Source of the DNA: JAQBVV01 sp965249205
GTDB lineage: Bacteria; Acidobacteriota; Vicinamibacteria; Vicinamibacterales; UBA2999
Assembly: GCA_965249205.1 (NCBI GenBank)
Contig: CBDFLL010000005.1
Span: 806,001-870,000 of the forward strand
Length of the DNA stretch: 64,000 nt
Direction of reading: 5' to 3'
Positions 8,375 to 17,719 of this stretch are shown here, one piece after another. A model generated the notes under the pieces. The model was not told the origin of the DNA, ran no database searches, and saw only the letters and a list, made by a program, of their open reading frames with translations. How positions within the stretch are numbered: the stretch's first letter is position 1; each line of letters begins with the position of its first letter. Position numbers and translations under genes: made by a program.

Positions 8375-9779
8375 GTATCCTCCACTCGTGCTGGACCACG
8401 GCGCCTCCTGCGGGTACGCACCGTAGCGCCACCCATGCCATCACCTCACAGGCGCCGAGGCTGCTCAGCCAGGGGAGCAGGAAGGCCACTATCGAACGAT
8501 GGCGAATCAGTGTGCCAATGTTGCCGCTGGTCATCCCTATCATGACAGTCCCGAGGACGATAACACCCGCCAACAGGAGGGACACAGTGCTGTCACGACG
8601 AAGGCCCGCCACGACTCCAACAAACGCCAGCGGAAGGAGCAGATTCCCGAGGACGTGCTCCGGCAGATACGCGAAACCCGTCGGCGACAAGCCACTCCAC
8701 GGAAGAGGAACCCAAAAGACACTCGTGACCCCACGAATAACGTAGCGCGCAGTCGCGGCTGGCGTAAAAAGGTCGTCGTCGAGGGTGAACGAAGCCCCAT
8801 TGTTTAAACGCTGGTAGAACGGGGGGTCAAGCACCTTGTAGTTCCAGCCGGAGGTGTTGATAAATCCGCGATGGAATTCGGCGGTCTGGATCAGCAGCTC
8901 GGTCGCACGCTGCCTGACACTCCCACTCTGCAGCGCCACCACCCCACCGGCAATGCAGACGATCAGCACGACGGGCAGCCATCGTGGTCGACGCACCAGC
9001 GCGACGCCAGCAATGCCGATCGCGAGACCGCTGCCGACGATGAGATCGCCGCCCGGTCGTACGCTTCCAGTACTCAGCACAGCGGCACCGGCGACCGCGC
9101 ACCAAAGAACACGACTCCAGAGTGAGGCGCTACGCACCGCCAGCACCGCCGCGCCCAGGCTGACCGCCGTCAGGAACAGCGTCGGCGTTTCTTTCAAGAA
9201 CGTGATCGACCAAACAAACAGACTTGGCTGGAACAGGACCACAGCGAGTCCACCAAGGGAGGCAAGGGCTCCGAAAGACGGACGTACCATCCGAAACAGC
9301 GTGACGCATGCCCCGAGGTACAGCGCCACATCAAACAGCCGAATCGAATACGGTGCATCACCCGCGAGCAACTGCAGAAGCGCATGCGGGTAGTGGATGC
9401 CACTCCAGCCGTATTCCGCTGCCGCATCAACGTAGTCCGGTCCGATTGGGAAACCGAGAGCGATGTAACGCAGCATGTGCGCTCTGTACTCGATGTGCGT
9501 CTCGTCAGGAATCAGTGCGACAAACGAGCCGTCGGTCTGGCGCGTGAAGAAGAAGAACGCCGCAAGGGCGAGCAAGCGGAGCGCGACTCCCGTCCCCAGA
9601 AGACCGAACAACCACACGCGCTCGCGCCTGCCGAGGCCGCGGCCCGCCCAGGTGAACAGCGCCACCATCGCCAGACTGAACCACAGGGTCATTGGCGACA
9701 GCGTGAAGAACAGACCGAGAAGCGCGCCGATGGCGCACGCCGCGGCAATTGGCTGCAACCTCGTCATGAACGTCGTCAT
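8361..9779 (-). CDS. Multi-pass membrane protein, GT39/polymerase-like
   Basis: The product is about 472 aa from the ATG at 9779; a TTG at 9857 would add 26 residues that look non-coding. About ten hydrophobic segments are visible. A loop between early helices carries an acidic pair (IPDETHIEYR) and a Y/H-rich stretch (YGWSGIHYPHALLQ), the kind of layout seen in GT-C glycosyltransferases (ArnT/PMT-like) and O-antigen polymerases. I cannot tell which. It is the first gene after IS copy 1 in the leftward direction and may be an original continuation of the operon that ends at 11235. Confidence 0.6.
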   Translation of the reverse strand: MTTFMTRLQPIAAACAIGALLGLFFTLSPMTLWFSLAMVALFTWAGRGLGRRERVWLFGLLGTGVALRLLALAAFFFFTRQTDGSFVALIPDETHIEYRAHMLRYIALGFPIGPDYVDAAAEYGWSGIHYPHALLQLLAGDAPYSIRLFDVALYLGACVTLFRMVRPSFGALASLGGLAVVLFQPSLFVWSITFLKETPTLFLTAVSLGAAVLAVRSASLWSRVLWCAVAGAAVLSTGSVRPGGDLIVGSGLAIGIAGVALVRRPRWLPVVLIVCIAGGVVALQSGSVRQRATELLIQTAEFHRGFINTSGWNYKVLDPPFYQRLNNGASFTLDDDLFTPAATARYVIRGVTSVFWVPLPWSGLSPTGFAYLPEHVLGNLLLPLAFVGVVAGLRRDSTVSLLLAGVIVLGTVMIGMTSGNIGTLIRHRSIVAFLLPWLSSLGACEVMAWVALRCVPAGGAVVQHEWRIRVTD

Positions 9780-9928
9780 GGCAGTAGACGGCCTGCTTCC
9801 CCGCAAGCTGTGGCTTCGCTCGATGCGTTCGTCATCTGTCTTGACACAAGAAACCAAGAGATCAAGACGAGAGCGCGATTACCGTTGCCCAAGATGCCTT
9901 ATCTGCCGCACTCCATGCGAGTGTAGGT
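9780..9928. other. Short non-coding stretch next to IS copy 1
   Basis: About 150 bases lie between the membrane-protein start and the left CTAG of the insertion sequence. I see no gene or clear promoter in it. Part of it was probably the original intergenic region between the RmlD-like gene and the membrane protein before the IS arrived. Confidence 0.4.
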
Positions 9929-11231
9929 CTAGCAGGCTGCTGAAAAACTCCGTGAAATGGGATCGACAGATCGATCCCGGCGTACTACCATGCTCCCAAC
10001 ACCGCTGAAGGGAGCCCCATCATGCGCGGACACGATGAGCAAAGCACTCACATGTTCAGCTACCTGTCGCCGGAACAGCGCGTGCCAGCCGACCATCCGC
10101 TCCGCGCGGTTCGCGCGCTGACGGACGAAGCGCTGAGAACGATGTCGCGCAGGTTCGCCGGCCTGTACGCCAACACAGGGCGTCCGTCGATCCCGCCGGA
10201 ACAGCTGCTGCGCGCGTTGTTGCTGCAGGTGCTCTACACGGTGCGGAGCGAGCGGCTGCTGATGGAAGAGCTCAATTACAACCTGCTGTTCCGCTGGTTC
10301 GTGGGCTTGAATTTGGACGACCCGGTTTGGCATCCCACCACGTTTACCAAGAATCGCGACCGGCTGCTGGCGGGCGATCTCGCGGCCGCCTTCTTTGATG
10401 CGGTGCAGGCCCACGCGCGGGCGGCCGGGCTGCTCTCGGACGAACACTTCACTGTGGATGGGACCCAATTGGAAGCGTGGGCCAGCCTGAAGAGCTTTCG
10501 GTGCCGGGACGCGGCGGAGAGCGACCCGCCCGATGACCCCGGGAATCCCACGGTCAACTTCCACGGGGAGCGGCGGCGCAACGACACGCACCAGTCGACG
10601 ACCGATCCGGAGGCGATGCTGCCTCGGAAGGGCCAGGGGAAGGAAGCCAAGCTGGCGTATCTGGGCCACGTGCTGCTGGACAATCGACAGGGACTTGTCG
10701 CCAACGTCTGCGCGACTCACGCGACGGGGACCGCCGAACGCGAGGCAGCGGCGCTGTTGCTGGAGGCCAGCGCGCCGCCGGGCAGCACGGTCGGGGCGGA
10801 CAAGGGCTACGATGTGGCAAGCTTTGTGGCCGCTGTCCGTATCCGGGCCGTCACGCCCCACGTTGCTCAGAAGGTCCGCTGGAGTGCGATCGATGGCCGG
10901 ACCACGCGGCATGCGGGCTATCACGTCAGTCAGCGGAAACGGAAACTCGTAGAACAGGTCTTTGGCTGGATGAAGACCGTCGGCGGCTTGCGCAAACTCC
11001 GGCATCGCGGTGTCGCCCTCGTGGATTGGCAGCTTACCTTCGCCGCCACGGTCTATAACTTGGTCCGGCTGCGGAATCTGGAGGCGAGGTGTCCCTGATC
11101 ACCGGCCGCGCGTGTCGCCGGCCCCTTGATCGGGGCCAGCGCACAGCCGTGCGCACCGTTGTCGGTCGGTGGTGACTCGCATGATCCTTAGAAAACGGCC
11201 CGATCACCCGGGTTCTTCAGCAGCCTGCTAG
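9929..11231 (+). mobile_element. IS5-like insertion sequence, copy 1 (1,295-bp core plus CTAG duplications)
   Basis: The core spans 9933-11227. Its ends are imperfect inverted repeats beginning CAGGCTGCTGAA. CTAG flanks both ends (9929-9932 and 11228-11231), fitting a 4-bp target duplication of the YTAR type used by IS5-group elements. Just inside the left end GGGATCG/CGATCCC forms a hairpin, and after the transposase GGCCCC-TTGATC-GGGGCC could act as a terminator. The element sits four bases past the stop of the RmlD-like gene, so it may block read-through to 9779. Two more full copies (44651-45945, 54459-55753) and a remnant (59481-59605) occur in this window. Confidence 0.95.
10022..11098 (+). 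CDS. IS5-like transposase (copy 1)
   Basis: The protein is 358 aa. The N-terminal DUF772-like helix-rich region (about residues 10-110, with RPSIPPEQLLRALLLQ) is followed by a DDE domain. Likely catalytic residues lie in FTVDGTQLEAW (first Asp), GADKGYD (second Asp) and KLVEQVFGWMK (Glu). A good ribosome site (AGGGAG) precedes the ATG. The amino acid sequence is identical in the copies at 44740 and 54588, so these insertions are recent and the enzyme is probably intact. A long antisense frame over the same bases is a coding shadow. Confidence 0.95.
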   Translation: MRGHDEQSTHMFSYLSPEQRVPADHPLRAVRALTDEALRTMSRRFAGLYANTGRPSIPPEQLLRALLLQVLYTVRSERLLMEELNYNLLFRWFVGLNLDDPVWHPTTFTKNRDRLLAGDLAAAFFDAVQAHARAAGLLSDEHFTVDGTQLEAWASLKSFRCRDAAESDPPDDPGNPTVNFHGERRRNDTHQSTTDPEAMLPRKGQGKEAKLAYLGHVLLDNRQGLVANVCATHATGTAEREAAALLLEASAPPGSTVGADKGYDVASFVAAVRIRAVTPHVAQKVRWSAIDGRTTRHAGYHVSQRKRKLVEQVFGWMKTVGGLRKLRHRGVALVDWQLTFAATVYNLVRLRNLEARCP

Positions 11232-11234
11232 GGT

Positions 11235-12119
11235 TTAATTTTCACAGGAGGCGTGAAGCAGAGGCAAGCCCTCAGCTACATCCCTGAACGGAGGGACTCC
11301 CGCGCCGTGAAGCACGGCGCAGTCGAGCCACACCCGCAGAGAGCGGCGTGCGACCTGCCCCAGTTCACGAGTCGGCCGGACCAGGACCGCGGTGCGATCG
11401 AGCCCGAACGTGTCACACACTTTCAACGCCAGTGTTCCGCGGTCCACAAAGTCCGGCCCGGTCGCGTGGAACGTCCCAACGGCGTTGCGCTCAATCAGGT
11501 GACGCGCGGCCCGAGCCACGTCGTCGGTGTACGTCGGACTGCCCCACTGGTCTGAGGGCACCTTGACCGTCTCGCCCGAGGTAATCCGATCGACGAGACG
11601 CAGCGCGAAGTTCCGCCGTTCGGCGTCGGGGCCGTACACCCATCCCGTTCGGATGATGATGTGCCGGTCCGGCACCAGCTCCCGGATGAGAACTTCAGCA
11701 CGGGCCTTGCTGCGCGCGTACTCATAGAGCGGATTGGTCGGGTCGCTTTCGACGTAGCGATCCTCGGCGCCGTCGAACACATGGTCGGTGCTGAAGAAGA
11801 CAACGCGCGCACCGCTGGCGCGCGCGTACTCGGCCACCGTGGCAGGACCAGTCGTATTGATTCGTTCACACAACTCCGATTCGACTTCGCACTGCTCAGC
11901 GTTGCACATGGCCCCAGCAACCAGTACCAGATCGGGCTGGACATCGCGAAGGGCCTGCCGAACCGCAGTCTGGTCACCCAGGTCAACCTGAATGTCACCT
12001 GGACGCGCATGCCTGTGAGAGGCAGTCACGAGATGTTCGCGCGGAAACTGGCTCACCAGCGCGCTGCCGACCTGGCCTGACGCGCCGATGATCAGAGTCC
12101 GAGACGGTTGTCTGCTCAC
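11235..12119 (-). CDS. RmlD-like NDP-4-keto-deoxysugar reductase
   Basis: The product is 294 aa, in the SDR superfamily. It shows the Rossmann motif LIIGASGQVG at the start, the catalytic YARSK (Y-x-x-x-K), and a late VPSDQWGSPTYTDD stretch typical of dTDP-4-dehydrorhamnose reductases. The GTG at 12119 overlaps the upstream TGA as GTGA, which selects this start over much longer in-frame readings. Because the operon makes CDP-4-keto-6-deoxyglucose and lacks the other rhamnose genes, I infer that it reduces the C4 keto group of a CDP-linked sugar rather than making dTDP-rhamnose. That specificity is not proven by sequence. Confidence 0.8.
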   Translation of the reverse strand: MSRQPSRTLIIGASGQVGSALVSQFPREHLVTASHRHARPGDIQVDLGDQTAVRQALRDVQPDLVLVAGAMCNAEQCEVESELCERINTTGPATVAEYARASGARVVFFSTDHVFDGAEDRYVESDPTNPLYEYARSKARAEVLIRELVPDRHIIIRTGWVYGPDAERRNFALRLVDRITSGETVKVPSDQWGSPTYTDDVARAARHLIERNAVGTFHATGPDFVDRGTLALKVCDTFGLDRTAVLVRPTRELGQVARRSLRVWLDCAVLHGAGVPPFRDVAEGLPLLHASCEN

Positions 12120-13144
12120 GCGCCTGGCCTTTCCGAGTCGCGAACGAGTCCGCTCCCCGCGTGCGACATGCTCCCAACGATCGTCAGGCCCGCCGTGAGC
12201 CGTCGGTGCAGATCCACAACGCCGACCTCCGCGAGTGTCCGAACAACGTCCGACTCGGTCTGAGGGTAGTCGAACTCCGGCGACAACACGTCGAAGGTGT
12301 CCAGCATCGCCCAGCGATAGCGTTGCCGGAGAGACAAACGCCGCTCGCTCGTGTAATTCGCGACCGGAATGGCGAACTTGAATACCCGTCCGAGGAGGGG
12401 CAACCGAAACAATATCTCGGTCACCGCGAACAGGACTGGCATGCTCCATTCGATCACACCGAGAAGCCAGCGCTTCGACATCCGCCTCGTCAGCGGCCGG
12501 ATTAGATATTTGGTCTGGAACTTCGTCCAGCGCCTCCGTTCGTAGGCAACAACGGCCAGTCGGCCGCGTTCTTTGAGTACCAGGGGCAGCACAGAGAGTG
12601 TGCGCTGCGGGTCTGGCGTGTGCTGCAGTACGCCGATGCAATAACAGGCATCGAATGCCCCGCGACGAAACGGGAGCGCATAGAGGCTGGCCTGAACGAT
12701 GTCCGCGTTCGGGAACCGCGCAACATTTTCCGCCGCAGCCTCCACCGCACTACTGAGATCCACGCCAACGACACGCGCGCCCGCACCGGCCGCAACCTCG
12801 ACGAAACGACCCGCGCCGCAACCAGCGTCGAGCACACGCTTGCCACCTAGCCACTCGGGCGTCCACCCTGTTTCCGAGTAGAGGCGCTCCTCTGACAACG
12901 CTGCCCCGCTTGCCGAGTCCAGTTGGGTGGTCCGAAACCGGTTCCACTGCAGCCCGAATGACGCGGCATAGTCACCGTCATCTACGAACCGTGGAACACC
13001 GTTGCGAATCGCATACGTGGCCTCACACCCCCGGCACGTGAGTACCCCGGTCACCACGCGCGCGCCGTCGCCGTCTCCTTGTGGCATATCGAGCGCGCTC
13101 TGGCACTTCGGGCAGGCAAGAACTTCTAGCAACGATCGGTTCAC
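12116..13144 (-). CDS. SAM methyltransferase with Trm112-like zinc-binding N-terminus
   Basis: The protein is 342 aa. Residues 8-45 hold ACPKCQ and CRGC, a Trm112-like zinc ribbon. A class I methyltransferase domain follows with VLDAGCGAGRFVEV as the SAM loop, then VGVDLS and CIGVLQHTPDP. The C-terminus has a hydrophobic stretch (WSMPVLFAVTEILFRLPLLG) that may touch the membrane. The GTG at 13144 overlaps the upstream TGA, and its own TGA overlaps the next GTG. The methyl acceptor is unknown; a sugar hydroxyl of the product of this operon is the simplest guess. Confidence 0.8.
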   Translation of the reverse strand: MNRSLLEVLACPKCQSALDMPQGDGDGARVVTGVLTCRGCEATYAIRNGVPRFVDDGDYAASFGLQWNRFRTTQLDSASGAALSEERLYSETGWTPEWLGGKRVLDAGCGAGRFVEVAAGAGARVVGVDLSSAVEAAAENVARFPNADIVQASLYALPFRRGAFDACYCIGVLQHTPDPQRTLSVLPLVLKERGRLAVVAYERRRWTKFQTKYLIRPLTRRMSKRWLLGVIEWSMPVLFAVTEILFRLPLLGRVFKFAIPVANYTSERRLSLRQRYRWAMLDTFDVLSPEFDYPQTESDVVRTLAEVGVVDLHRRLTAGLTIVGSMSHAGSGLVRDSERPGA

Positions 13145-14382
13145 GCCACTGCCCCGTAGAGGATCCGCTCGTACAGGTCACGGTAGGCCGGGAATGCCCG
13201 CGAGACGACTGAAAACTCACGCTCGGCGAGCGCTCGACAGCCGGCGCGGTCGCCCAGTTCGGCCAACGCGCGAAGTCGGTCGGCCGCCTCGCAATGCGCC
13301 TCACGCGAATGCTCGGAGACGAGAACCCCGGCGGTGGAGCCGGATAGCAGCTCATCGACGTCACCAACACCAGCGGTGGCGGCAAACGGGAGACCACACG
13401 ACAGGTACTCTGCGTACTTGGTTGGCGACGATGACTGTTTGGAAAGCGATGGCTGAACGAACGCGACGGCGGCGTCCGCGGCCGACAGATAGCCGGGCAT
13501 CTCCTCGTGCCGGGCCCACATCACGGCGTAGTCGCTGGCTGGCACTCCCCGCTCCTGCAGCTCCTGTCCGACAACGTCCGGTGACCGGTTCACCAGCGCG
13601 AGAAAGAACAGCCCTGGCCAGCGAGTCCGCGCCGCCGCGTAGAAGTCGAGCATCTCTCCGAGCTGGTACCACGTGCCGATAGAACCGGAGTACGCGAGGA
13701 CTGGCCTGTCTCCAACGGCCAGATCGGAACGGATCTGTCGACGCGCCGCTGGATCGAACTGGAAGCGACTCAGGTCCACGCACGTCGGGATGACGCTCCA
13801 TGGCGGCAGCGTTGATCGTTGCTCGAGCCCAGGGAACCCGCGGAGGATCGGCCGCACAGCTTCGGTCAACGTGTTGATACCATCGGTTTCGCGCAGGATC
13901 CACTGCTCGGCGCGCTTCGTGATGTGAAACGACACGCCCTGCTCCTGCCATAAGCCAGCGTCGACGTATTCCTCCGCCTGAAGGCCTCGGATGTCGAACA
14001 GAAAGGGCACACCCGTGAACTTTTTGACGATGCACGCAATGGCCGCGGGCACGTACCCACGCGCGTGTAGGAGGTTGATGGGCCGGCGCCGATGCTCGCG
14101 CAACACATGCAGAACGCCCGAAGCGATGTCGAAGGCCGTCGCCGGCAGCGACGGGCGACTATGATACCGAAGTCGGCGCCAGACAACGCCGTGTGCCGAC
14201 AAAAGCGTGGCGGTTGCTGCCGTGTCGCGTGCGTCCTCCAGGGAACTTCGAACGGCCTTGTCGAACGACAGTACGGTCAGATCGAAGGTGCCCGACAGCG
14301 CGAGCACATAGGGCACGATCTGCGTTGGGCCGAGCGGCTCGATCAGACTGTTGTACGAGATGTACAACACGCGGCGTTTCAC
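13141..14382 (-). CDS. Glycosyltransferase family 4
   Basis: The product is 413 aa from the GTG at 14382 (VKRRVLYISYN). The GT-B fold shows an N-terminal domain with an LHARGYVPA segment and a C-terminal donor domain with PVLAYSGSIGTWYQLGEM and the SPTKYAEYLSCGLPFAAT region, including the conserved Glu of the E-x7-E type. It lies in the middle of the CDP-sugar operon, 25 bases after rfbF, so it is a candidate for transferring the sugar made there. This link is inference from position. Confidence 0.85.
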   Translation of the reverse strand: MKRRVLYISYNSLIEPLGPTQIVPYVLALSGTFDLTVLSFDKAVRSSLEDARDTAATATLLSAHGVVWRRLRYHSRPSLPATAFDIASGVLHVLREHRRRPINLLHARGYVPAAIACIVKKFTGVPFLFDIRGLQAEEYVDAGLWQEQGVSFHITKRAEQWILRETDGINTLTEAVRPILRGFPGLEQRSTLPPWSVIPTCVDLSRFQFDPAARRQIRSDLAVGDRPVLAYSGSIGTWYQLGEMLDFYAAARTRWPGLFFLALVNRSPDVVGQELQERGVPASDYAVMWARHEEMPGYLSAADAAVAFVQPSLSKQSSSPTKYAEYLSCGLPFAATAGVGDVDELLSGSTAGVLVSEHSREAHCEAADRLRALAELGDRAGCRALAEREFSVVSRAFPAYRDLYERILYGAVA

Positions 14383-14407
14383 ATGCAGCCGAGAAACCTC
14401 AGGTCGC

Positions 14408-15184
14408 CTACTGCCAGATCTTCCACGGCGCCTTCCCCTGTTCCCACAAACTCTCGAGATGCCGCTTATCTCGCAGAGTATCCATGCACTGCCAGAACTT
14501 CTCATGACGATACGCCGCAAGTTGCCCATCCGCTGCCAGGCTTTCAAGCGCGTCGGCTTCGAGCACGGTCCGATCACCTTTGTCGAGGTAGCGAAAGACA
14601 CTCGACTCGAACACCATGAACCCGCCGTTGATCCAACCCTCGCCAATTTGGGGTTTCTCTGTGAACTCCTTCACCATGTCCCCGTCGAAGACGAGCCCCC
14701 CGAAGCGTGCCGGCGGACGCACCGCCGTGACCGTGCCAACACGGCCGTGCGATTTGTGAAACCGTAGCAGTTCGTGCAAGTTGATGTCACTCACACCGTC
14801 TCCATAGGTGAGCATGAACGTACCGTCGCCCAGGAACGGTTCCAGTCGCTTCAACCGCCCACCGGTCATCGTGTGCAGTCCAGTGTCGTGGAGATGTACA
14901 ACCCAGTCTTCTGGACCCCTGGCGTGGCGCGCAAGCTCACCACGGGCCAGGTCTATCGTCATGCTGCCGCTCAGGCTGTGATACTCGCGGAAGTACCGCT
15001 TCACGGCCTCACCGCGGAACCCGAGGGCTACGAAAAACTCCTTGAAGTCGTACTCGGCGTAATGGCGCATCACGTGCCACAGAATAGGCCGGCCTCCGAC
15101 CTCCACCATCGGCTTCGGCTTCAGTTCCGTTTCTTCAGCCAGGCGTGTGCCCAGGCCACCAGCGAGCAGGACAACCTTGGTCAT
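14408..15184 (-). CDS. rfbF: Glucose-1-phosphate cytidylyltransferase
   Basis: The enzyme makes CDP-glucose from CTP and glucose-1-phosphate, the first step of CDP-deoxysugar synthesis in the cytoplasm. The protein is 258 aa, the normal RfbF length. It opens MTKVVLLAGGLGTRLAEET, the nucleotide-binding G-G-x-G-T-R loop, followed by KPKPMVEVGGRPILWH. FMLTYGDGVSDINL holds the metal-binding Asp, and WINGGFMVFE is typical. The ATG at 15184 is chosen by family alignment over an upstream in-frame start. It works with rfbG at 17716-18810 in the same operon. Confidence 0.93.
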   Translation of the reverse strand: MTKVVLLAGGLGTRLAEETELKPKPMVEVGGRPILWHVMRHYAEYDFKEFFVALGFRGEAVKRYFREYHSLSGSMTIDLARGELARHARGPEDWVVHLHDTGLHTMTGGRLKRLEPFLGDGTFMLTYGDGVSDINLHELLRFHKSHGRVGTVTAVRPPARFGGLVFDGDMVKEFTEKPQIGEGWINGGFMVFESSVFRYLDKGDRTVLEADALESLAADGQLAAYRHEKFWQCMDTLRDKRHLESLWEQGKAPWKIWQ

Positions 15185-15206
15185 TCGACGGCCTGGGGCA
15201 TGAGCA

Positions 15207-16490
15207 TCAGTTCGGAATGACCCGGGGTACAGGGATCGGTACGATGAAACGCCCGCCTGCCCCCGCATAGGTATGCAGTTGACGCACGATCTCCTCCGTG
15301 TAGTTCCAGGCCAAAATGAGTGTGTAATCTGGCTGATCCGCGATGAGCCGCTCGACAGGCAACACCGGCAGATGCATGCCCGGCGAGAACATGCCCTGCT
15401 TCAAGGGATTCTTGTCGACGAGATACGAGACCAGCTCGGGCCCGATCCCCATGAAGTTCAGGAGTGTATTTCCCTTGGCGGCGCTACCGTAGCCGACCAC
15501 CCTCTTTCCTTCGGTCCGCAACCGGCTCAGCAGTGCAAGAAGAGACGAGCGAAGCTCGTAGACACGATCCGCGAACGCTTGGTAGGTGGCGACGTCGCTC
15601 AGTCCAGCACGGCGCTCCTCGTCTCGGAACCTGGCCGGCGCGTCTGTCACGACGTGACGTGCACCCTGCCGTTTCACGAAGACTCGAAGCGAGCCGCCGT
15701 GGACCGGCTGGTGCTCGACGTCGAAGATCTCCATGCCATGGCGTACAAAGAGCGTGGATAGCGCAGCCACGGAAAAATACGAGAGGTGCTCGTGGTAGAC
15801 CGAATCGAACTCCAACTCGTCGAGCATGTCGCGAACATAGGAGTTCTCGAACACAAAGATCCCCTCGGGCCCCAGAAGCCGGTGGAGGCCGCGCACGAAA
15901 CCGTTCATGTCATCAAGATGTGCGAATACATTCGTCGCGAGAACGCACGCGGCCGGCCCGTGCGTCCCTCTCACTTGGTCAGCGACACGCTCGCTGAAGA
16001 ACTCGGTCACCGACTCGATGCCGCGGCGTCGAGCCAGCTCCGCAATATTCGTGGCCGGCTCAATCCCGAGCAGCCGCAGTCCCCGTCCGGCAAAGTTACT
16101 GAGAAAGGTACCGTCGTTGGCCGCCACCTCCACCAACAGGTCGTCCGCTTGAAAAGCAAAGCGTGAGGTCAGCGCCTGTGCGAACGATGTGAAATGTGCG
16201 CGCATCGTGTCCGATGTCCCGGACACGTAGACGTAGTCGCGAAACAAGATCTCCGGATCGACGATCTCCAGCAACTGCACGAGCGAGCAGTCCGCGCACA
16301 CAAACACGTCGAGTGGAAACTTCGGCTCCTCGTCGCCAAGCTGATCAGCTCGCATGAATCTGTTCGCCAGCGGACTCACCCCGAGATCCAGAAAACGCGA
16401 GAGCCGGCGACTTCCGCAGATTCGGCATTCCTCACGCCTCGTCGACTGCTGTGGCATGGCCACTCGATCGCGTTGATCCTGCGGAGTCAC
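15207..16490 (-). CDS. Sugar C-methyltransferase (Methyltransf_13/14 type), first of two
   Basis: The protein is up to 427 aa. An N-terminal zinc-binding region (CRICGSRRLSRFLDLG with a later CADCSLVQ) is followed by a SAM-binding core (VEVAANDGTFLSNF). A C-terminal domain carries VVGYGSAAKGNTLLNF and LILAWNY. This three-part layout is that of NDP-hexose C-methyltransferases such as the TylCIII/NovU group, which methylate next to a keto group. The GTG at 16490 overlaps the upstream stop as GTGA; an ATG at 16457 is an alternative start. It is a tandem paralogue of the next gene. Confidence 0.85.
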   Translation of the reverse strand: MTPQDQRDRVAMPQQSTRREECRICGSRRLSRFLDLGVSPLANRFMRADQLGDEEPKFPLDVFVCADCSLVQLLEIVDPEILFRDYVYVSGTSDTMRAHFTSFAQALTSRFAFQADDLLVEVAANDGTFLSNFAGRGLRLLGIEPATNIAELARRRGIESVTEFFSERVADQVRGTHGPAACVLATNVFAHLDDMNGFVRGLHRLLGPEGIFVFENSYVRDMLDELEFDSVYHEHLSYFSVAALSTLFVRHGMEIFDVEHQPVHGGSLRVFVKRQGARHVVTDAPARFRDEERRAGLSDVATYQAFADRVYELRSSLLALLSRLRTEGKRVVGYGSAAKGNTLLNFMGIGPELVSYLVDKNPLKQGMFSPGMHLPVLPVERLIADQPDYTLILAWNYTEEIVRQLHTYAGAGGRFIVPIPVPRVIPN

Positions 16491-17719
16491 AGAAAGTGCG
16501 GCTCGGGGATCGGATGCAGAAACCGTACGCCACGATCACGCATCTCGCGTTCCTGCTCCAGAATCTCGCGTGCGAAGTTCCAGGCAAACACGACCACGAC
16601 GTCGACGGGATCGGCACGCATCCGGTCGGGGCTGACGATTGGAAGACGAGAGCCCGGAGCAAGTTTCCCGATCTTCATCGTGCTCTTGTCGGCAACGTAC
16701 GCGACGAGCTGTTCGTCCAGTTCACAGAACTGAATCATCGCCATGCCCTTGGCTGCCGCGCCGTAGCCAACCACCATCTTCCCGGCCTCCCTCAGAGAGG
16801 CCAACTCGGCCCTCAACAGCCGCTTCTGCGTCCTTGCGCGATCGCCGAAGTGCTGCCAGGCCTGCCGACCGAGAATGCCCGCTGCCTGCTCCTCTGCCAA
16901 CATCTTCGCGACGGTCGGTGACGGCCGGCGATCCGCCGACGCATGACTTACGTACGCGCGCACGGTACCACCGTGGATCCACTTGTGTTCCACGTCGAAT
17001 ACGTTGAGGTCGTGCATCCCGCACAATCGCATGATGCTGTCCAGACTGTGGTAGCCGATGTGCTCATGAAACACCTGGTCGTACTGCAGCTCGCCGTACA
17101 GGTCCAGCAGGTGCGGCACCTCGATCACGGCTATTCCCTCCGCCGCGAGCAGCAACCTCAGACCGGTGAGCAGGCCGTGAACGTCCGCGACGTGAGCCAG
17201 TACGTTACGGGCAAGCACGACGTCCCATTGCCCGTGCTGCGCCAGCACGTCGCGTGCGACCCGTTCGCCAAAGAAGTCAGCAACCGTTGGAATGCCAGCT
17301 GCGTTCGCTTTCTGTGCGATGTTGCGTGCCGGATCCACGCCGAGCAGGCGACTGCCTCGAGACCGAAACTCTTTCAGCATCGTGCCGTCGTTGCTGGCGA
17401 TCTCGAAAACGGAAGGTGTCGCGGAACCACCGGCACGCGTCAACACTGCGTCCGCGAGCTCTCGACAATATGCCTGGATTGATGCCGGGATGCCCGTTTC
17501 CCAGACGTAGTCCTGGAACAGGAGCGCCGGGTCGAGCACCTCACGAATCTGTACGTGAAAGCACCGCTGGCAGAGCACGAGGGTGAGGGGGTAACGCCGC
17601 TCCTCGACAGCCTGCGCCGGCTGCCGAAACGCATCCGCCGGCACGACCTCCCCGTAGTCCAGGACCAGGTCGCAGTCTGGCGATCCGCAGATGCGGCACG
17701 CATAGGCCCCGGGGGTCAC
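16487..17719 (-). CDS. Sugar C-methyltransferase (Methyltransf_13/14 type), second of two
   Basis: The product is 410 aa from the GTG at 17719, which overlaps the rfbG stop (GTGA). It has the same domain order as the gene at 15207: zinc-binding CRICGS and CQRCFHVQ, a SAM-binding core with FEIASNDGTMLKEF, and a C-terminal VVGYGAAAKGMAMIQF and VFAWNF. The two paralogues differ clearly, so they are an old duplication or were acquired together. They may act at different carbons, or one may use the domain for another step. The CDP-4-keto-6-deoxyglucose made by the upstream enzyme is the natural substrate candidate. Confidence 0.85.
   Translation of the reverse strand: MTPGAYACRICGSPDCDLVLDYGEVVPADAFRQPAQAVEERRYPLTLVLCQRCFHVQIREVLDPALLFQDYVWETGIPASIQAYCRELADAVLTRAGGSATPSVFEIASNDGTMLKEFRSRGSRLLGVDPARNIAQKANAAGIPTVADFFGERVARDVLAQHGQWDVVLARNVLAHVADVHGLLTGLRLLLAAEGIAVIEVPHLLDLYGELQYDQVFHEHIGYHSLDSIMRLCGMHDLNVFDVEHKWIHGGTVRAYVSHASADRRPSPTVAKMLAEEQAAGILGRQAWQHFGDRARTQKRLLRAELASLREAGKMVVGYGAAAKGMAMIQFCELDEQLVAYVADKSTMKIGKLAPGSRLPIVSPDRMRADPVDVVVVFAWNFAREILEQEREMRDRGVRFLHPIPEPHFL

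Noticed and set aside
9929..11005. A 358-codon antisense frame over each IS5-like transposase (and its extension to 55991 at copy 3)
   Set aside because: It mirrors the transposase codon for codon in a GC-rich gene, has no recognisable motif, and appears in every copy only because the copies are identical.
12120..12641. Long N-terminal extension of the RmlD-like gene
   Set aside because: The extra sequence is the shadow of the methyltransferase gene; the GTGA overlap and the Rossmann start fix the start at 12119.
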